Shown here: positions 23,001 to 30,087 of the stretch, piece after piece
Position numbering within the stretch: the stretch's first letter is position 1
Layout: each line of letters opens with the position of its first letter
Origin: JAWLGJ01 sp041685145
Lineage (GTDB): Bacteria > Pseudomonadota > Alphaproteobacteria > Rhodospirillales > Magnetospirillaceae
Direction of reading: 5' to 3'
DNA: 30,087 nt
Assembly (NCBI GenBank): GCA_041685145.1
Contig: JAWLGJ010000033.1
Coordinates: forward strand, 1-30,087
The notes under the pieces: generated by a model
What the model was told of the DNA's origin: nothing
Database searches by the model: none
Seen by the model: only the letters and a program-made list of their open reading frames with translations
Program-made: the position numbers and the translations under genes

Positions 23001-24263
23001 CGTCCTCGAGGGAGAGGACCTGACGCTTTCGGGCGTCGCCGCGATGGCCGATAAGAACGCCGGCACCGGCAAGAGTCTCACCGACCTTTCCGGCCTGACG
23101 CTGGGCGACGGCGACTTCGGCTTCGCCAGCAACTATACCTTCACCGGCGGCACGCACACGGTGGACATCACCGCCGCCTCCATCAGCCTCAGCGGCAGCC
23201 GCGTCTACGACGGCACCACCGCGGTCGCCGCCAGCGTGTTGGAACTGGGCAATCTGGTCGAGGGCGAGGACCTGACGCTCTCCGGCACCGCCGGCATGGA
23301 CGACAAGAACGTGGGCACCGGCAAGAGCCTGACCGACCTTTCCGGCCTGACGCTGGGCAACGGCGACGTCGGCTTCGCCAGCAACTACACCTTCACCGGC
23401 GGCACGCACGCGGTGGACATCACCGCCGCGACCATCAGCGCGGTCACCGGCATCACCTTCGCCGACAAGGTCTATGACGGCACCACCGCCGCCACCCTGG
23501 ACACCAGCGCCGCCGGCTTCACCGGCATGGTGGAGGGCGATGCCCTCAGTGTGGCCAGCGCCTCCGGCGCCTTCGGGGGCGCGGACGCCGGCAACTACAT
23601 GATCAACGTTACCGGTATCGCCCTGGGCGGGACGGACGCCGGCAACTACACCCTGACGGATACCACCGCCACCACGACCGCGACCATCGCGCCGCGGAGC
23701 GTCGATCTCACCGGCAGCCGCGTCTACGACGGCACCACCGCGGTCGCCGCCAGCGTGTTGGAACTGGGCGGTCTGGTCGAGGGCGAGGACCTGACGCTCT
23801 CCGGCACCGCCGGCATGGACGACAAGAACGTGGGCACGAGCAAGAGCCTCACCGATTTGTCAAGCCTGGCGCTTGAGGGCACCAGCACCGGTTCGGCCGC
23901 CAACTACACCTTCACAGGCGGCAGCCATACCGTCGACATCACGGCGCGCGAGGTGACGGTCAGCGGCTCGTTCGGGGTCGCGGAGCGGGCCTATGACGGC
24001 ACTACCGACGCCACCATCGCCAGCAACGAGCTGAGCCTCGACAACGCCGTCACCGGCGACGACGTCGCGTTGAACGCTATGGCGGCCTTTGCCCAGGCGG
24101 ATGCCGGCGAGAACCTCGCCGTCGGCCTCACCGAGACCACGGCGCTTTCGGGCACTACGGCGGGCAACTACACCCTCAGCCTGACGGGAGCGCCGACGAC
24201 GACGGCGACGATCACGCCGCGCGAGGTGACGGTGACCGGCTCGTTCGGGGTCGCGGACCGGGC
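20065..24263 (+). CDS. Two-partner secretion exoprotein (TpsA, filamentous haemagglutinin-like), portion before the assembly gap
   Basis: The first 1,399 residues of a giant surface/secreted adhesin-like protein. It opens with an ESPR extended signal region (MNKVYRVIWSRTRNCMVVVHEY), a hydrophobic core and cleavage near AWA-DGP (residue 59). The TPS secretion domain follows (about 60-330, with NPAGVVFGPNSRVNVGG and SRIMGRLDANGQV). GLUG repeats (about 620-830: repeated VGGLVG...GSITNAYATGSV), an MBG-like domain (about 870-950) and YDG repeats (from about 950: VYDGTTAVAAS, AYDGTTDATI) come next. It is exported by the upstream TpsB. The frame runs into 100 Ns; the C-terminal part continues at 24364. 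Confidence 0.92.
23193..23318 (+). repeat. YDG repeat unit, copy A (126 bp)
   Basis: Matches 23712-23837 with two mismatches, offset 519 bases (173 codons, in frame). Near-identical DNA shows recent duplication of the adhesin repeat. Confidence 0.85.
23712..23837 (+). repeat. YDG repeat unit, copy B (126 bp)
   Basis: Second copy of 23193-23318 within the same gene. Confidence 0.85.
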
Positions 24264-24363
24264 NNNNNNNNNNNNNNNNNNNNNNNNNNNNNNNNNNNNN
24301 NNNNNNNNNNNNNNNNNNNNNNNNNNNNNNNNNNNNNNNNNNNNNNNNNNNNNNNNNNNNNNN
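24264..24363. other. Assembly gap (100 N)
   Basis: Exactly 100 N, a conventional gap of unknown length. Both flanks contain the same repeat module (CAGCCTGACGGG then CCGACGACGACGGCGACGAT), so at least one YDG unit is probably missing or collapsed. The frame on the right differs from that on the left by the arbitrary gap size. Confidence 0.97.
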
Positions 24364-25790
24364 TCAGCCTGACGGGGGCGCCGACGACGACGGCGACGAT
24401 CGCGCCGCGCGAGGTGACGGTCGGCGGCAGCCTCACCGCCGACGACAAGACCTACGACGGCAACACCGAAGCGACCATCATCGAGAACGCCCTGGCGCTG
24501 GCCAACGTCGTGGCCGGCGAGGACGTGGGGCTGAGCCCTGTCGCCGCCTTTACCGATGCCAATGTCGGCCAGGAGGTTGAGGTGAGGCTCGCGGACGGCA
24601 CCGTGCTGACGGGTTCGGCGAGGCTCGCCAACTATGCCCTCAGCCTTGTTGGGGCGCCCACGACCACTGCGGACATTATGAGCGCCGACGTCCCGCCGCA
24701 GATCCCGTCGGAAGAGCCGGAGGATGGGGACGGCGTGAGCATCGCCGATGCCGCTGCTTCCAGTGAAGCCGGTGCGGAGTCGTTCGCTTCCGAGACATTG
24801 TTCACCTTCGACGACACCCTGGCTCCCCCGACGGAACTGCTGGTCGGCGCGGCTGCCGGCGGCACTGGCGTGGGCGGGTCCGGCGGCAGTACCGCGGGCG
24901 CGGGCGCGGGTTCCGGATCCGGAGCGCGGGCCGACGCGGATGGTGGTCTCGGGTCCGGCGGCGGGGCTGCCGGCGCCGGTCGTGCTGGCACGGATACAGG
25001 GGGCGCGACCGGTGAGGCCGATGCCGCCGACACCGGAGCGGGCCCTGAGACCGGTTCTGAAGCGGGCGCCGTTGGGACAACCGACGCCGCTGTCGACAGC
25101 GCCGAGGCGGCCAGCGAAGCGGGCGCGGCGGCTGGCTCGGACGCCGAGGTTGGCAGCGACGCTGAGTCCGGCGCCGACGCGGAGGCCGGCAGGAGCGAGG
25201 CCGGAGGGGACGGCGGTGCCGCAGACGGCGCTACGGGCTCCGACGGCGGTGGCGTTGGTGGTGACGATGCCGCAAGCCCCTCGGGCTCGGGCCAAGGCGC
25301 TTCCGCAGAGGGCAGGCTTGTCGGCATGGACAGCACGGGCGAGGACGTGCCGTTCTCCTTCGCGACCGAGGGGGACATGGTGGTTCTCAACCTTGGCTCG
25401 GGCGCGTCCTCCGGCAGCACCACGGCCGAGACCACGGCCATCACGGTGTCCGTCTACGACCAGCGCTCGGGTGAGGCCGGCGAAGTCCAGGTCGCGCGCC
25501 AGGGGGCTCGCTGGACCAGTCGGCGCACGGGCGGTTCGGCATTGCCGCCGCCGGATGTTCAGACGCGAAGCGACCGCACCACGACGGTGCCGCTGACGCT
25601 CTCGGACGGTTCCAGTGCCGATCTGACCGTTGGTGTCACCGACGACGGTGTCCTGGTCGTGCAAGCCCCGGAGGCGGTTGCGGACTATGGCCAGGAGCAG
25701 TTGCTGCTGATTGGTATGGCGGCCGCCACGGAACGCCTGAGCATCGCCCCGGACGCGGTCGTTGCAGTCGTGCTCGGCGGGGGTGGCTGA
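24364..25790 (+). CDS. TpsA exoprotein, C-terminal portion after the assembly gap
   Basis: This continues the repeat module cut by the gap (SLTGAPTTTATIAPREVTV), adds one more YDG unit (KTYDGNTEATI) and then a linker. A long Ala/Gly/Asp/Ser/Glu-rich low-complexity tail follows (about 24850-25310) and then a C-terminal globular region of about 155 residues (from EGRLVGMDSTGEDVPFSF to VVAVVLGGGG). Its reading frame is the one set by the repeat codons, so the gene is almost certainly one TpsA split only by missing sequence. The acidic low-complexity stretch suggests a flexible surface stalk. The C-terminal region matches nothing I know. Confidence 0.85.
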
Positions 25791-25806
25791 GTGCGGAGAA
25801 GGCGTC

Positions 25807-26031
25807 ATGGTGCAAAGGCGGCGCAACATGCATTTCACGGGTCTGCACACGGTGCGGCGCAAGGTGAGCTTCGAGCCGCACACCACCATCCTGCCGCCTG
25901 ACCTGTTCCAGAAGTTCCAGGGCATGGACTTCTGGCGCGATCTCAAGGCCAGCCGCGCCAATGTCATCACCGCCACCCGCAAGGAGAAGGCCGACGGTGC
26001 CGAAGCGGCGGCGAATGGGGAGATGGAGTGA
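25807..26031 (+). CDS. Small protein between TpsA and the DUF4347 gene
   Basis: A 74-residue basic protein. ATG 25807 follows GGAGAAGG at ideal spacing, 16 bases after the tpsA stop; MHFTG at 25828 is an alternative start. The middle (KVSFEPHTTILPPDLFQKFQGMDFWRDLKASRANVIT) looks like a folded, conserved segment. No signal peptide, no recognised domain. Its stop overlaps the GTG of the next surface-protein gene as GTGA. The coupling suggests a cytoplasmic helper of the surface locus, for instance in export or regulation, but that is inference. Confidence 0.6.
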   Translation: MVQRRRNMHFTGLHTVRRKVSFEPHTTILPPDLFQKFQGMDFWRDLKASRANVITATRKEKADGAEAAANGEME

Positions 26032-27030
26032 CGAGAGCCAGCCGCAAGCCCCTGGTCATGGCCCTGGAGCCGAGGATCATGTTCGACGCCGCCGCCCCGG
26101 TGGATGCCGCCCACATGCTGATGAGCGACACCTCCGACCCGGGGGAGGCGTTGACCGCCCCCGCGCCGCCGGCAGCCGGCCAGCGGCACGAGGTCGCCGT
26201 CATCTGACACCCAGGTTGAGGGCCATCGGGCCCTGGTCGAAGTCGCCGAGAGCCAGGGGATGGAGGTGATCCTGCTGTCCGGTGACGGCGGCTGCGTTGC
26301 GGAAATGGCGGCGGCGCTCGCGGGGCGCGAGGGAATCGACGCCCTGCACATCTTCTCGCACGGTGATGCGGGGCGGGTGATGCTGGGCGACGACCTACTG
26401 TCGTCGAGCACTTTGGACGAGCACGGCGAGGCGCTGGAGATTATCTTCGGCACGCTGTCCGAGAGCGGTGACCTGTTGCTCTATGGCTGCGCGACCGGCG
26501 CCGACGGCACCTTTGTCGATTGGCCGAGATGACCCGCGCCGACGTCGCCGCCTCGACCGACGTTACCGGAAGCGTCGCGCTGGGCGGCGACTGGAACCTG
26601 GAGCGCACGACCGGCACCGTCGAGACGGCGGCGCTGTCCGCCCCCGGGCTATGACCGCCTGCTGGCCGACGGCTCCTACATCCTGGGCGACGGCAGCGGC
26701 GGCGGCGGCGACGACTACAACGATGGTGTGGCGGGCGGTGGCATGGGGGGGCGCCGGCGGCGGCGGCGACGACGCCATCAGCGGCACCGACGGCAACGAC
26801 GTCATCTTCGGTGACGGCAGCGGCGGCGGCGGTGGCGGTAACGCCGGTGGAATGGATGCCCTAGGTCGCCTGGGCGGCGCCGGCGGCGGTGGCGCCGACA
26901 CCATCGACGGCGGTGCCGGGAATGACATTCTTTTCGGCGATGGCTTCGACGGTGATCCCTCCGAGGCGATGCAGATCATTATGTGGTTCACCGGCAAGGG
27001 CGCCCAGGGCGGACTCGGCGGCGGCATTCA
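26028..27030 (+). pseudogene. LEPR / DUF4347 / RTX-like surface protein, frameshifted and truncated
   Basis: It starts GTG with the LEPR-type N-terminus RKPLVMALEPRIMFDAAAP typical of large DUF4347 calcium-binding surface proteins. The frame stops at 26205-26207, but one base later the DUF4347 domain continues (DTQVEGHRALVEV...GIDALHIFSHGDAGRVMLGD...DLLLYGCATG). Further single-base breaks lie near 26520 (FVD/LAEMTRADVAASTD), 26643 (SAPG/YDRLLADG) and about 26750. The remainder is Gly-rich with RTX-like nonapeptides (GTDGNDVIFGDG, GAGNDILFGDG). Homology ends near 27030 where transposase sequence begins. Four shifts may be real decay or sequencing errors in a G-rich tract. Confidence 0.75.
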
Positions 27031-27667
27031 GGCCCTCGTGGGCGTCCGAGATCACCAGCTTGACGCCACGCAAACCACGCCGGGTGAGCGAGCGCAGGAA
27101 GGCCATCCAGAAGGTCTCGGCCTTCGGATGGCCCGGTGGCCATGCCCAGCACCTCGCGGCGGCCGTCAGTGTTGACGCCGACGGCGATTATCACCGCCAC
27201 CGAGACGATGCGCCCCGCCTCGCGGACCGTCACATAGGTCGCGTCGATCCAGAGATAGGGCCAGTCGCCCTCGATCGGCCGCTCCAGGAAGGCACCGACC
27301 CTGTCGTCGATCTCCTCGCACAGGCGCGAGACTTGGCTTTTCGAGATCCCGGTCATCCCCATCGCCTTCACCAGGTCGTCCACCGACCGCGTCGAGACGC
27401 CGTGGACGTAGGCTTCCTGGATCACCGCCGCCAAGGCCTTCTCCGCGGGGTGCGCCGGGGCTCGAGGAAGGCCGGGAAGTAGCTGCCCTGGCGCAGCTTG
27501 GGAATCTTCAGCTCGAACGCGCCGGCCCGGGTCTGCCACAGGCGATCGCGGTAGCCGTTGCGGGAATTGGTGCGCTCGGGCGTGCGCTCGTGCGGCTGGG
27601 CGTTGCACACGGCCTCGACCTCGTAATCCATCAGCCGCTGGGCGACGAACGAGATCCCCGCAACCAA
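27030..27667 (-). pseudogene. IS256-family (Mutator-type) transposase fragment
   Basis: Clear transposase segments are read on the minus strand: RTNSRNGYRDRLWQTRAGAFELKIPKLRQGSYFPAFLEPRRT, then in a second frame AVIQEAYVHGVSTRSVDDLVKAMGMTGISKSQVSRLCEEID and WPYLWIDATYVTVREAGRIVSVAVIIAVGVNTDGRREVLGM (first catalytic Asp in IDATY), then in a third frame FLRSLTRRGLRGVKLVISDAHEGL (second Asp). Frame changes lie near 27455 and 27130. The start of the protein and the C-terminal third with the catalytic Glu are missing. No terminal inverted repeats are seen. A dead remnant. Confidence 0.85.
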
Positions 27668-27698
27668 TGTGCTGCACGCAACTGAGGTAAGGTCCGGC

Positions 27699-27989
27699 TT
27701 ACCGGCTTACCGCCTGCACATCCGGCACTCCTCTCCCAGCCGCACCAAGAGCCCTCGCCCGCAGGGCGAGGGTGCGCACCGCCTCGACGTCCTTGGCGAG
27801 GCGGGCGTCGGCGATGGTGCGGATGGTCTGCTTGCCGTTGAGGCGGCAGCGCAGGGCCCAGGTCACGGAGCGGCTGCGCACGCGCAGGCACAGCCCCGGC
27901 ACCCGCTCGTCGCCGATCTCGTGCGGCCGGGTCATGCGCAGGGCCCGGTTCAGGGTGGTGCCGGTGATCGCCGTTCGCTCTCGCGCCAT
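27699..27989 (-). pseudogene. N-terminal stub of a P4-type tyrosine integrase
   Basis: From ATG 27989 the product begins MARERTAITGTTLNRALRM and continues GDERVPGLCLRVRSRSVTWALRCRLNGKQTIRTIADARLAKDVEAVRTLALRARAL, matching the DUF4102 arm-binding domain of tyrosine integrases. The sequence then leaves the family near 27735, and no core-binding or catalytic domain follows, so it is inactive. It may mark the scar of an older integrated element. A different protein from the intact integrase at 15930-17174. Confidence 0.65.
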
Positions 27990-28583
27990 CGATGGTGTCC
28001 CTCGTGTTGGCGGTCCGCTCTCAGAGACACCACTCTGACAAAACGACACCGCGCGCAAGGGATCCGGACACCATGCGGGACACCAGGTTAAGATGTTGAC
28101 AGGTGCAGACCCCCCTGTTCTTTCTCTCCCGCGGCCGCGTCCTGGGCGACGAGGCGCTTCTTGAAGTCGTTGCGGGTGAGCTGGCGGGTGCGGGGGAAGG
28201 CGCCGGACCGCAGCCCGCCCCCCAAGAAGCGAAACCGGGGGCCACGGCCCCCGGTCAGGCGGCGGATGCGTCCGGTCGCTACGCATCCCGGGCGGCGAGC
28301 CGTTCTAGCCTCGGCTGGCCGGCGGCCCCGGTAAGCAAGCCTTCCCCGGACGTCGTTATGCCACCCTCAAAGATGTACACGCCGGTGGCGGCCGTCGCAA
28401 GCCCGTGCCGCTCAGCTCGCGTGCGCTTGGCGGGCGCCCGCTGTCGCTGACCGGCTGGCTGCGCCGGCGCGGACTGCAGGACGACGGCGAGGCCTGTTTT
28501 TTCCCGTACGGAGGGTGACCAAATCTGACACTGCCGATCCTCATGCTCTCGTTCTTGGATTACGTCCCCAAGAGGAGAGAGCG
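27990..28583. other. Non-coding or degenerate stretch
   Basis: Several frames are open on both strands because of high GC, but none has a convincing start, domain or composition. A minus-strand segment FPRTRQLTRNDFKKRLVAQDAAAGE (about 28110-28200) looks protein-like and could be a gene tail; I cannot name it. Bases 28484-28517 lead into the lipoprotein ribosome binding site. Confidence 0.35.
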
Positions 28584-30087
28584 ATGTTTAGCCGAACCAA
28601 CCGCCGTGTCGGCTCCGCCGTGAGCGCCGCCGCGCTGCTGAACGTTCTGGTGGCGGGGTGCGCCTCGCAGCCGGAGAGCATCAAGGCCCAGTACGTCAGC
28701 GATGTGCAGTACCTCAGCTTCGACTGCGATGACATCGAGGAGGAGATGGCACGGGTGTCCGCCCGCGTCACCACCGTTACCGGTGAACAGGAGGATGCGG
28801 CGACGGCCGACGCCGTGTCGATGGGTGTGGGCATGGTTTTGTTCTGGCCGGCTTTGTTCGCCCTGGCGTTGACCGACGATCAGGAGGCCGAGCTCTCCCG
28901 CCTGAAGGGCGAGTACGAGGCCCTGCAGCGCTCGGCGCGCAAGAAGGACTGCGATATCAAGCCGCCGCCGATTCCCGAAGCGGTTGAGGATATCCGGGAT
29001 GTCATTGCCAGCGATGGGCGTGCGCTTGTCGTCCAACGAATAGCCGTCTCTCTGCATGTCGTAAAACCACACGTCGCTCGTGCCGCCTGCGCCGGTCTTC
29101 GTGAACACCAGAACCGCCGTGGACACGCCCGCGTAGGGCTTGAACACGCCGCTGGGCATGCTGACTACCGCCCGGAGGGTGTGATTCTCCACCAGTTCGC
29201 GCCGGAGCGCCTTGTGGGCGCGGGAGGAACCGAACAGCACGCCGTCCGGCACGATACAGGCGCAGCGTCCGCCCTTTTTGAGCATGCGTAAAAACAGCGC
29301 CACGAACAAAAGCTCGGTCTTGCGGGTATTGCAGACCGCCGTCAGGGTGTCGCTGATGCTCTCTTCGTTGATGGTGCCTTTAAAGGGAGGATTGGCGAGG
29401 ATCACGTCGAATTGAGAGCTGATGTCATTCTGTTTGGACACGCTGTCCCGATATTCGACCTTCGGGGTTGTAATGGCATGCAGCATCAGGTTCATGGCGG
29501 AAATGCGCAGCATAGTGTTGTCTGTGTCAAAGCCGGTGAACATCCCACCGGAGAATTTTTCCCATTGTTCAGACGTCATGTCTGCTTCATATCGCTCCCG
29601 GAGGTACTCGGCGCTGCTGACCAGAAAGCCCGCCGTGCCGCATGCAGGGTCGCAAATGAGGTCGTCCGGTGTGGGCGCGACCAGACGCACCATCATCTCC
29701 CGGATGTGTTTGGGCGTGCGGAACTGGCCGTTGACGCCCGCGGTGGAGAGCTTCCCCAGCATGTATTCATAGAGGTCACCCTGCATATCCCGACCTTCCA
29801 GATCGTGCTCGTAGAGCTCGTCCAGCCCGGTGACCACCTTCTGAAGCACCTGCTTGTTCTCCTCCGGGAAAAGGAACATGGCCGACTGCATGTACTTGGA
29901 AAACGCGGTGTTGCCTTCCGCACCACCGTTCATACTCTTGATGAACGGAAACACGCGGTTCGCGACTACATCATAAATCTCGCGCGCGTCAAAGTTTTTG
30001 AATTTTGACCAGCGCATGGACTGGCCCGCAATACCCTCGGGGAATATTCGTTTAACTGGTTTCCCGGTCAGCGCCGCCATCTGTTCG
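28560..30087 (-). CDS. hsdM: Type I restriction-modification DNA methyltransferase subunit (HsdM), partial
   Basis: An N6-adenine methyltransferase of a type I R-M system. The SAM-binding motif DPACGTAGF and the catalytic motif NPPF (in VILANPPFKGTI) are both present, as are the flanking FRTPKHIREMMV and GGRCACIVPDGVLFGS stretches. The 5' end lies beyond the window: the frame is open through 30087 and ATG 30080 is probably internal. Family similarity ends near GNDIPDI (about 28990); from there to the stop at 28560 the frame reads antisense through the lipoprotein gene, so the natural C-terminus is lost. GC content and codon use look lower than in the neighbours, suggesting acquisition. No hsdS or hsdR is in the window. 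Confidence 0.85.
   Translation of the reverse strand, partial: EQMAALTGKPVKRIFPEGIAGQSMRWSKFKNFDAREIYDVVANRVFPFIKSMNGGAEGNTAFSKYMQSAMFLFPEENKQVLQKVVTGLDELYEHDLEGRDMQGDLYEYMLGKLSTAGVNGQFRTPKHIREMMVRLVAPTPDDLICDPACGTAGFLVSSAEYLRERYEADMTSEQWEKFSGGMFTGFDTDNTMLRISAMNLMLHAITTPKVEYRDSVSKQNDISSQFDVILANPPFKGTINEESISDTLTAVCNTRKTELLFVALFLRMLKKGGRCACIVPDGVLFGSSRAHKALRRELVENHTLRAVVSMPSGVFKPYAGVSTAVLVFTKTGAGGTSDVWFYDMQRDGYSLDDKRTPIAGNDIPDILNRFGNRRRLDIAVLLARRALQGLVLALQAGELGLLIVGQRQGEQSRPEQNHAHTHRHGVGRRRILLFTGNGGDAGGHPCHLLLDVIAVEAEVLHIADVLGLDALRLRGAPRHQNVQQRGGAHGGADTAVGSAKHRSLLLGT
28584..29291 (+). CDS. Lipoprotein of unknown function, 3' end replaced
   Basis: ATG 28584 follows a strong AGAGGAGAGA ribosome binding site. 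The signal segment ends in a lipobox LVAGC. The mature part (QYVSDVQYLSFDCDDIEEEMARVSARVTTVTGEQEDAATADAVSMGVGMVLFWPALFAL then DDQEAELSRLKGEYEALQRSARKKDCDI) matches a common small bacterial lipoprotein family with one hydrophobic hairpin and a C-terminal coiled coil, which normally ends soon after the final Cys. Here the frame runs on from about 28980 to 29291 through sequence antisense to hsdM, so those roughly 100 residues are not part of the original protein. It is probably still close to full length in its real domain. Confidence 0.7.
   Translation: MFSRTNRRVGSAVSAAALLNVLVAGCASQPESIKAQYVSDVQYLSFDCDDIEEEMARVSARVTTVTGEQEDAATADAVSMGVGMVLFWPALFALALTDDQEAELSRLKGEYEALQRSARKKDCDIKPPPIPEAVEDIRDVIASDGRALVVQRIAVSLHVVKPHVARAACAGLREHQNRRGHARVGLEHAAGHADYRPEGVILHQFAPERLVGAGGTEQHAVRHDTGAASALFEHA

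Noticed and set aside
24168..26453. A 761-codon minus-strand frame spanning the N gap
   Set aside because: Antisense to the TpsA repeats and continuous only because Ns carry no stops; no start, ribosome binding site or domain supports it.
28103..28450. A 115-codon + strand frame before the lipoprotein gene
   Set aside because: No ribosome binding site, Ala/Pro/Arg-rich shadow composition and no recognisable domain.

Overview
The window reads as the chromosome of a GC-rich alphaproteobacterium, probably Rhodospirillales-like. The evidence is a high-GC gyrA carrying an alphaproteobacterial-type insertion and acidic tail, the gyrA-coaD-cyclophilin gene order, and the tail of a chemotaxis receptor upstream. 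The 100-N gap at 24264-24363 marks it as a draft assembly, so some breaks on the right-hand side may be assembly or sequencing artefacts.

Region 1 (1-5302) is core chromosome on the + strand: the end of a methyl-accepting chemotaxis protein and its terminator, gyrA (TTG start), coaD overlapping gyrA by ATGA, two tandem cyclophilin-type prolyl isomerases (one cytosolic, one with a signal peptide), a small lipoprotein and tRNA-Lys(UUU) with a good promoter.

Region 2 (5303-17385) is a 12.1-kb element integrated in the 3' half of tRNA-Lys. It is bounded by 46-bp perfect repeats (5257-5302 and 17340-17385). Reading leftward from attR, nearly all genes lie on the minus strand and many overlap by a few bases: tyrosine integrase, a helix-turn-helix protein, AlpA, a CHC2/Toprim primase, a RepA-like ATPase, a short ParB-like fragment, an acidic helical protein, a small protein, terminase small subunit, terminase large subunit, two small proteins, a 710-residue helical protein and a 64-residue protein. 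A left-end module holds an XRE regulator and two small membrane proteins on the + strand, plus two small minus-strand genes. No portal, capsid, protease or tail gene is recognisable. Size, int-alpA-primase-rep-terS order and intact att sites resemble a phage-inducible island (satellite), but with terL and a virion-protein-like gene and no capsid. This is the most interesting object in the window. A prophage with an internal deletion is the main alternative.

Region 3 (17386-28583) is accessory. An 880-bp gene-poor stretch precedes a two-partner secretion locus: a TpsB (FhaC/ShlB-like) transporter, then a very large TpsA exoprotein with an ESPR signal region, TPS domain, GLUG repeats, MBG/YDG repeats and an Ala/Gly/Asp-rich tail, interrupted by the assembly gap. 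A 74-residue protein and a frameshifted LEPR/DUF4347/RTX-like surface protein gene follow in tight coupling. That last gene is broken and abuts a doubly truncated IS256-family transposase, followed by the N-terminal stub of another tyrosine integrase.

Region 4 (28584-30087) has a lipoprotein gene and, on the other strand, a type I restriction-modification methyltransferase (HsdM). Both homologies stop at the same place near 28980, which marks a rearrangement or assembly junction.
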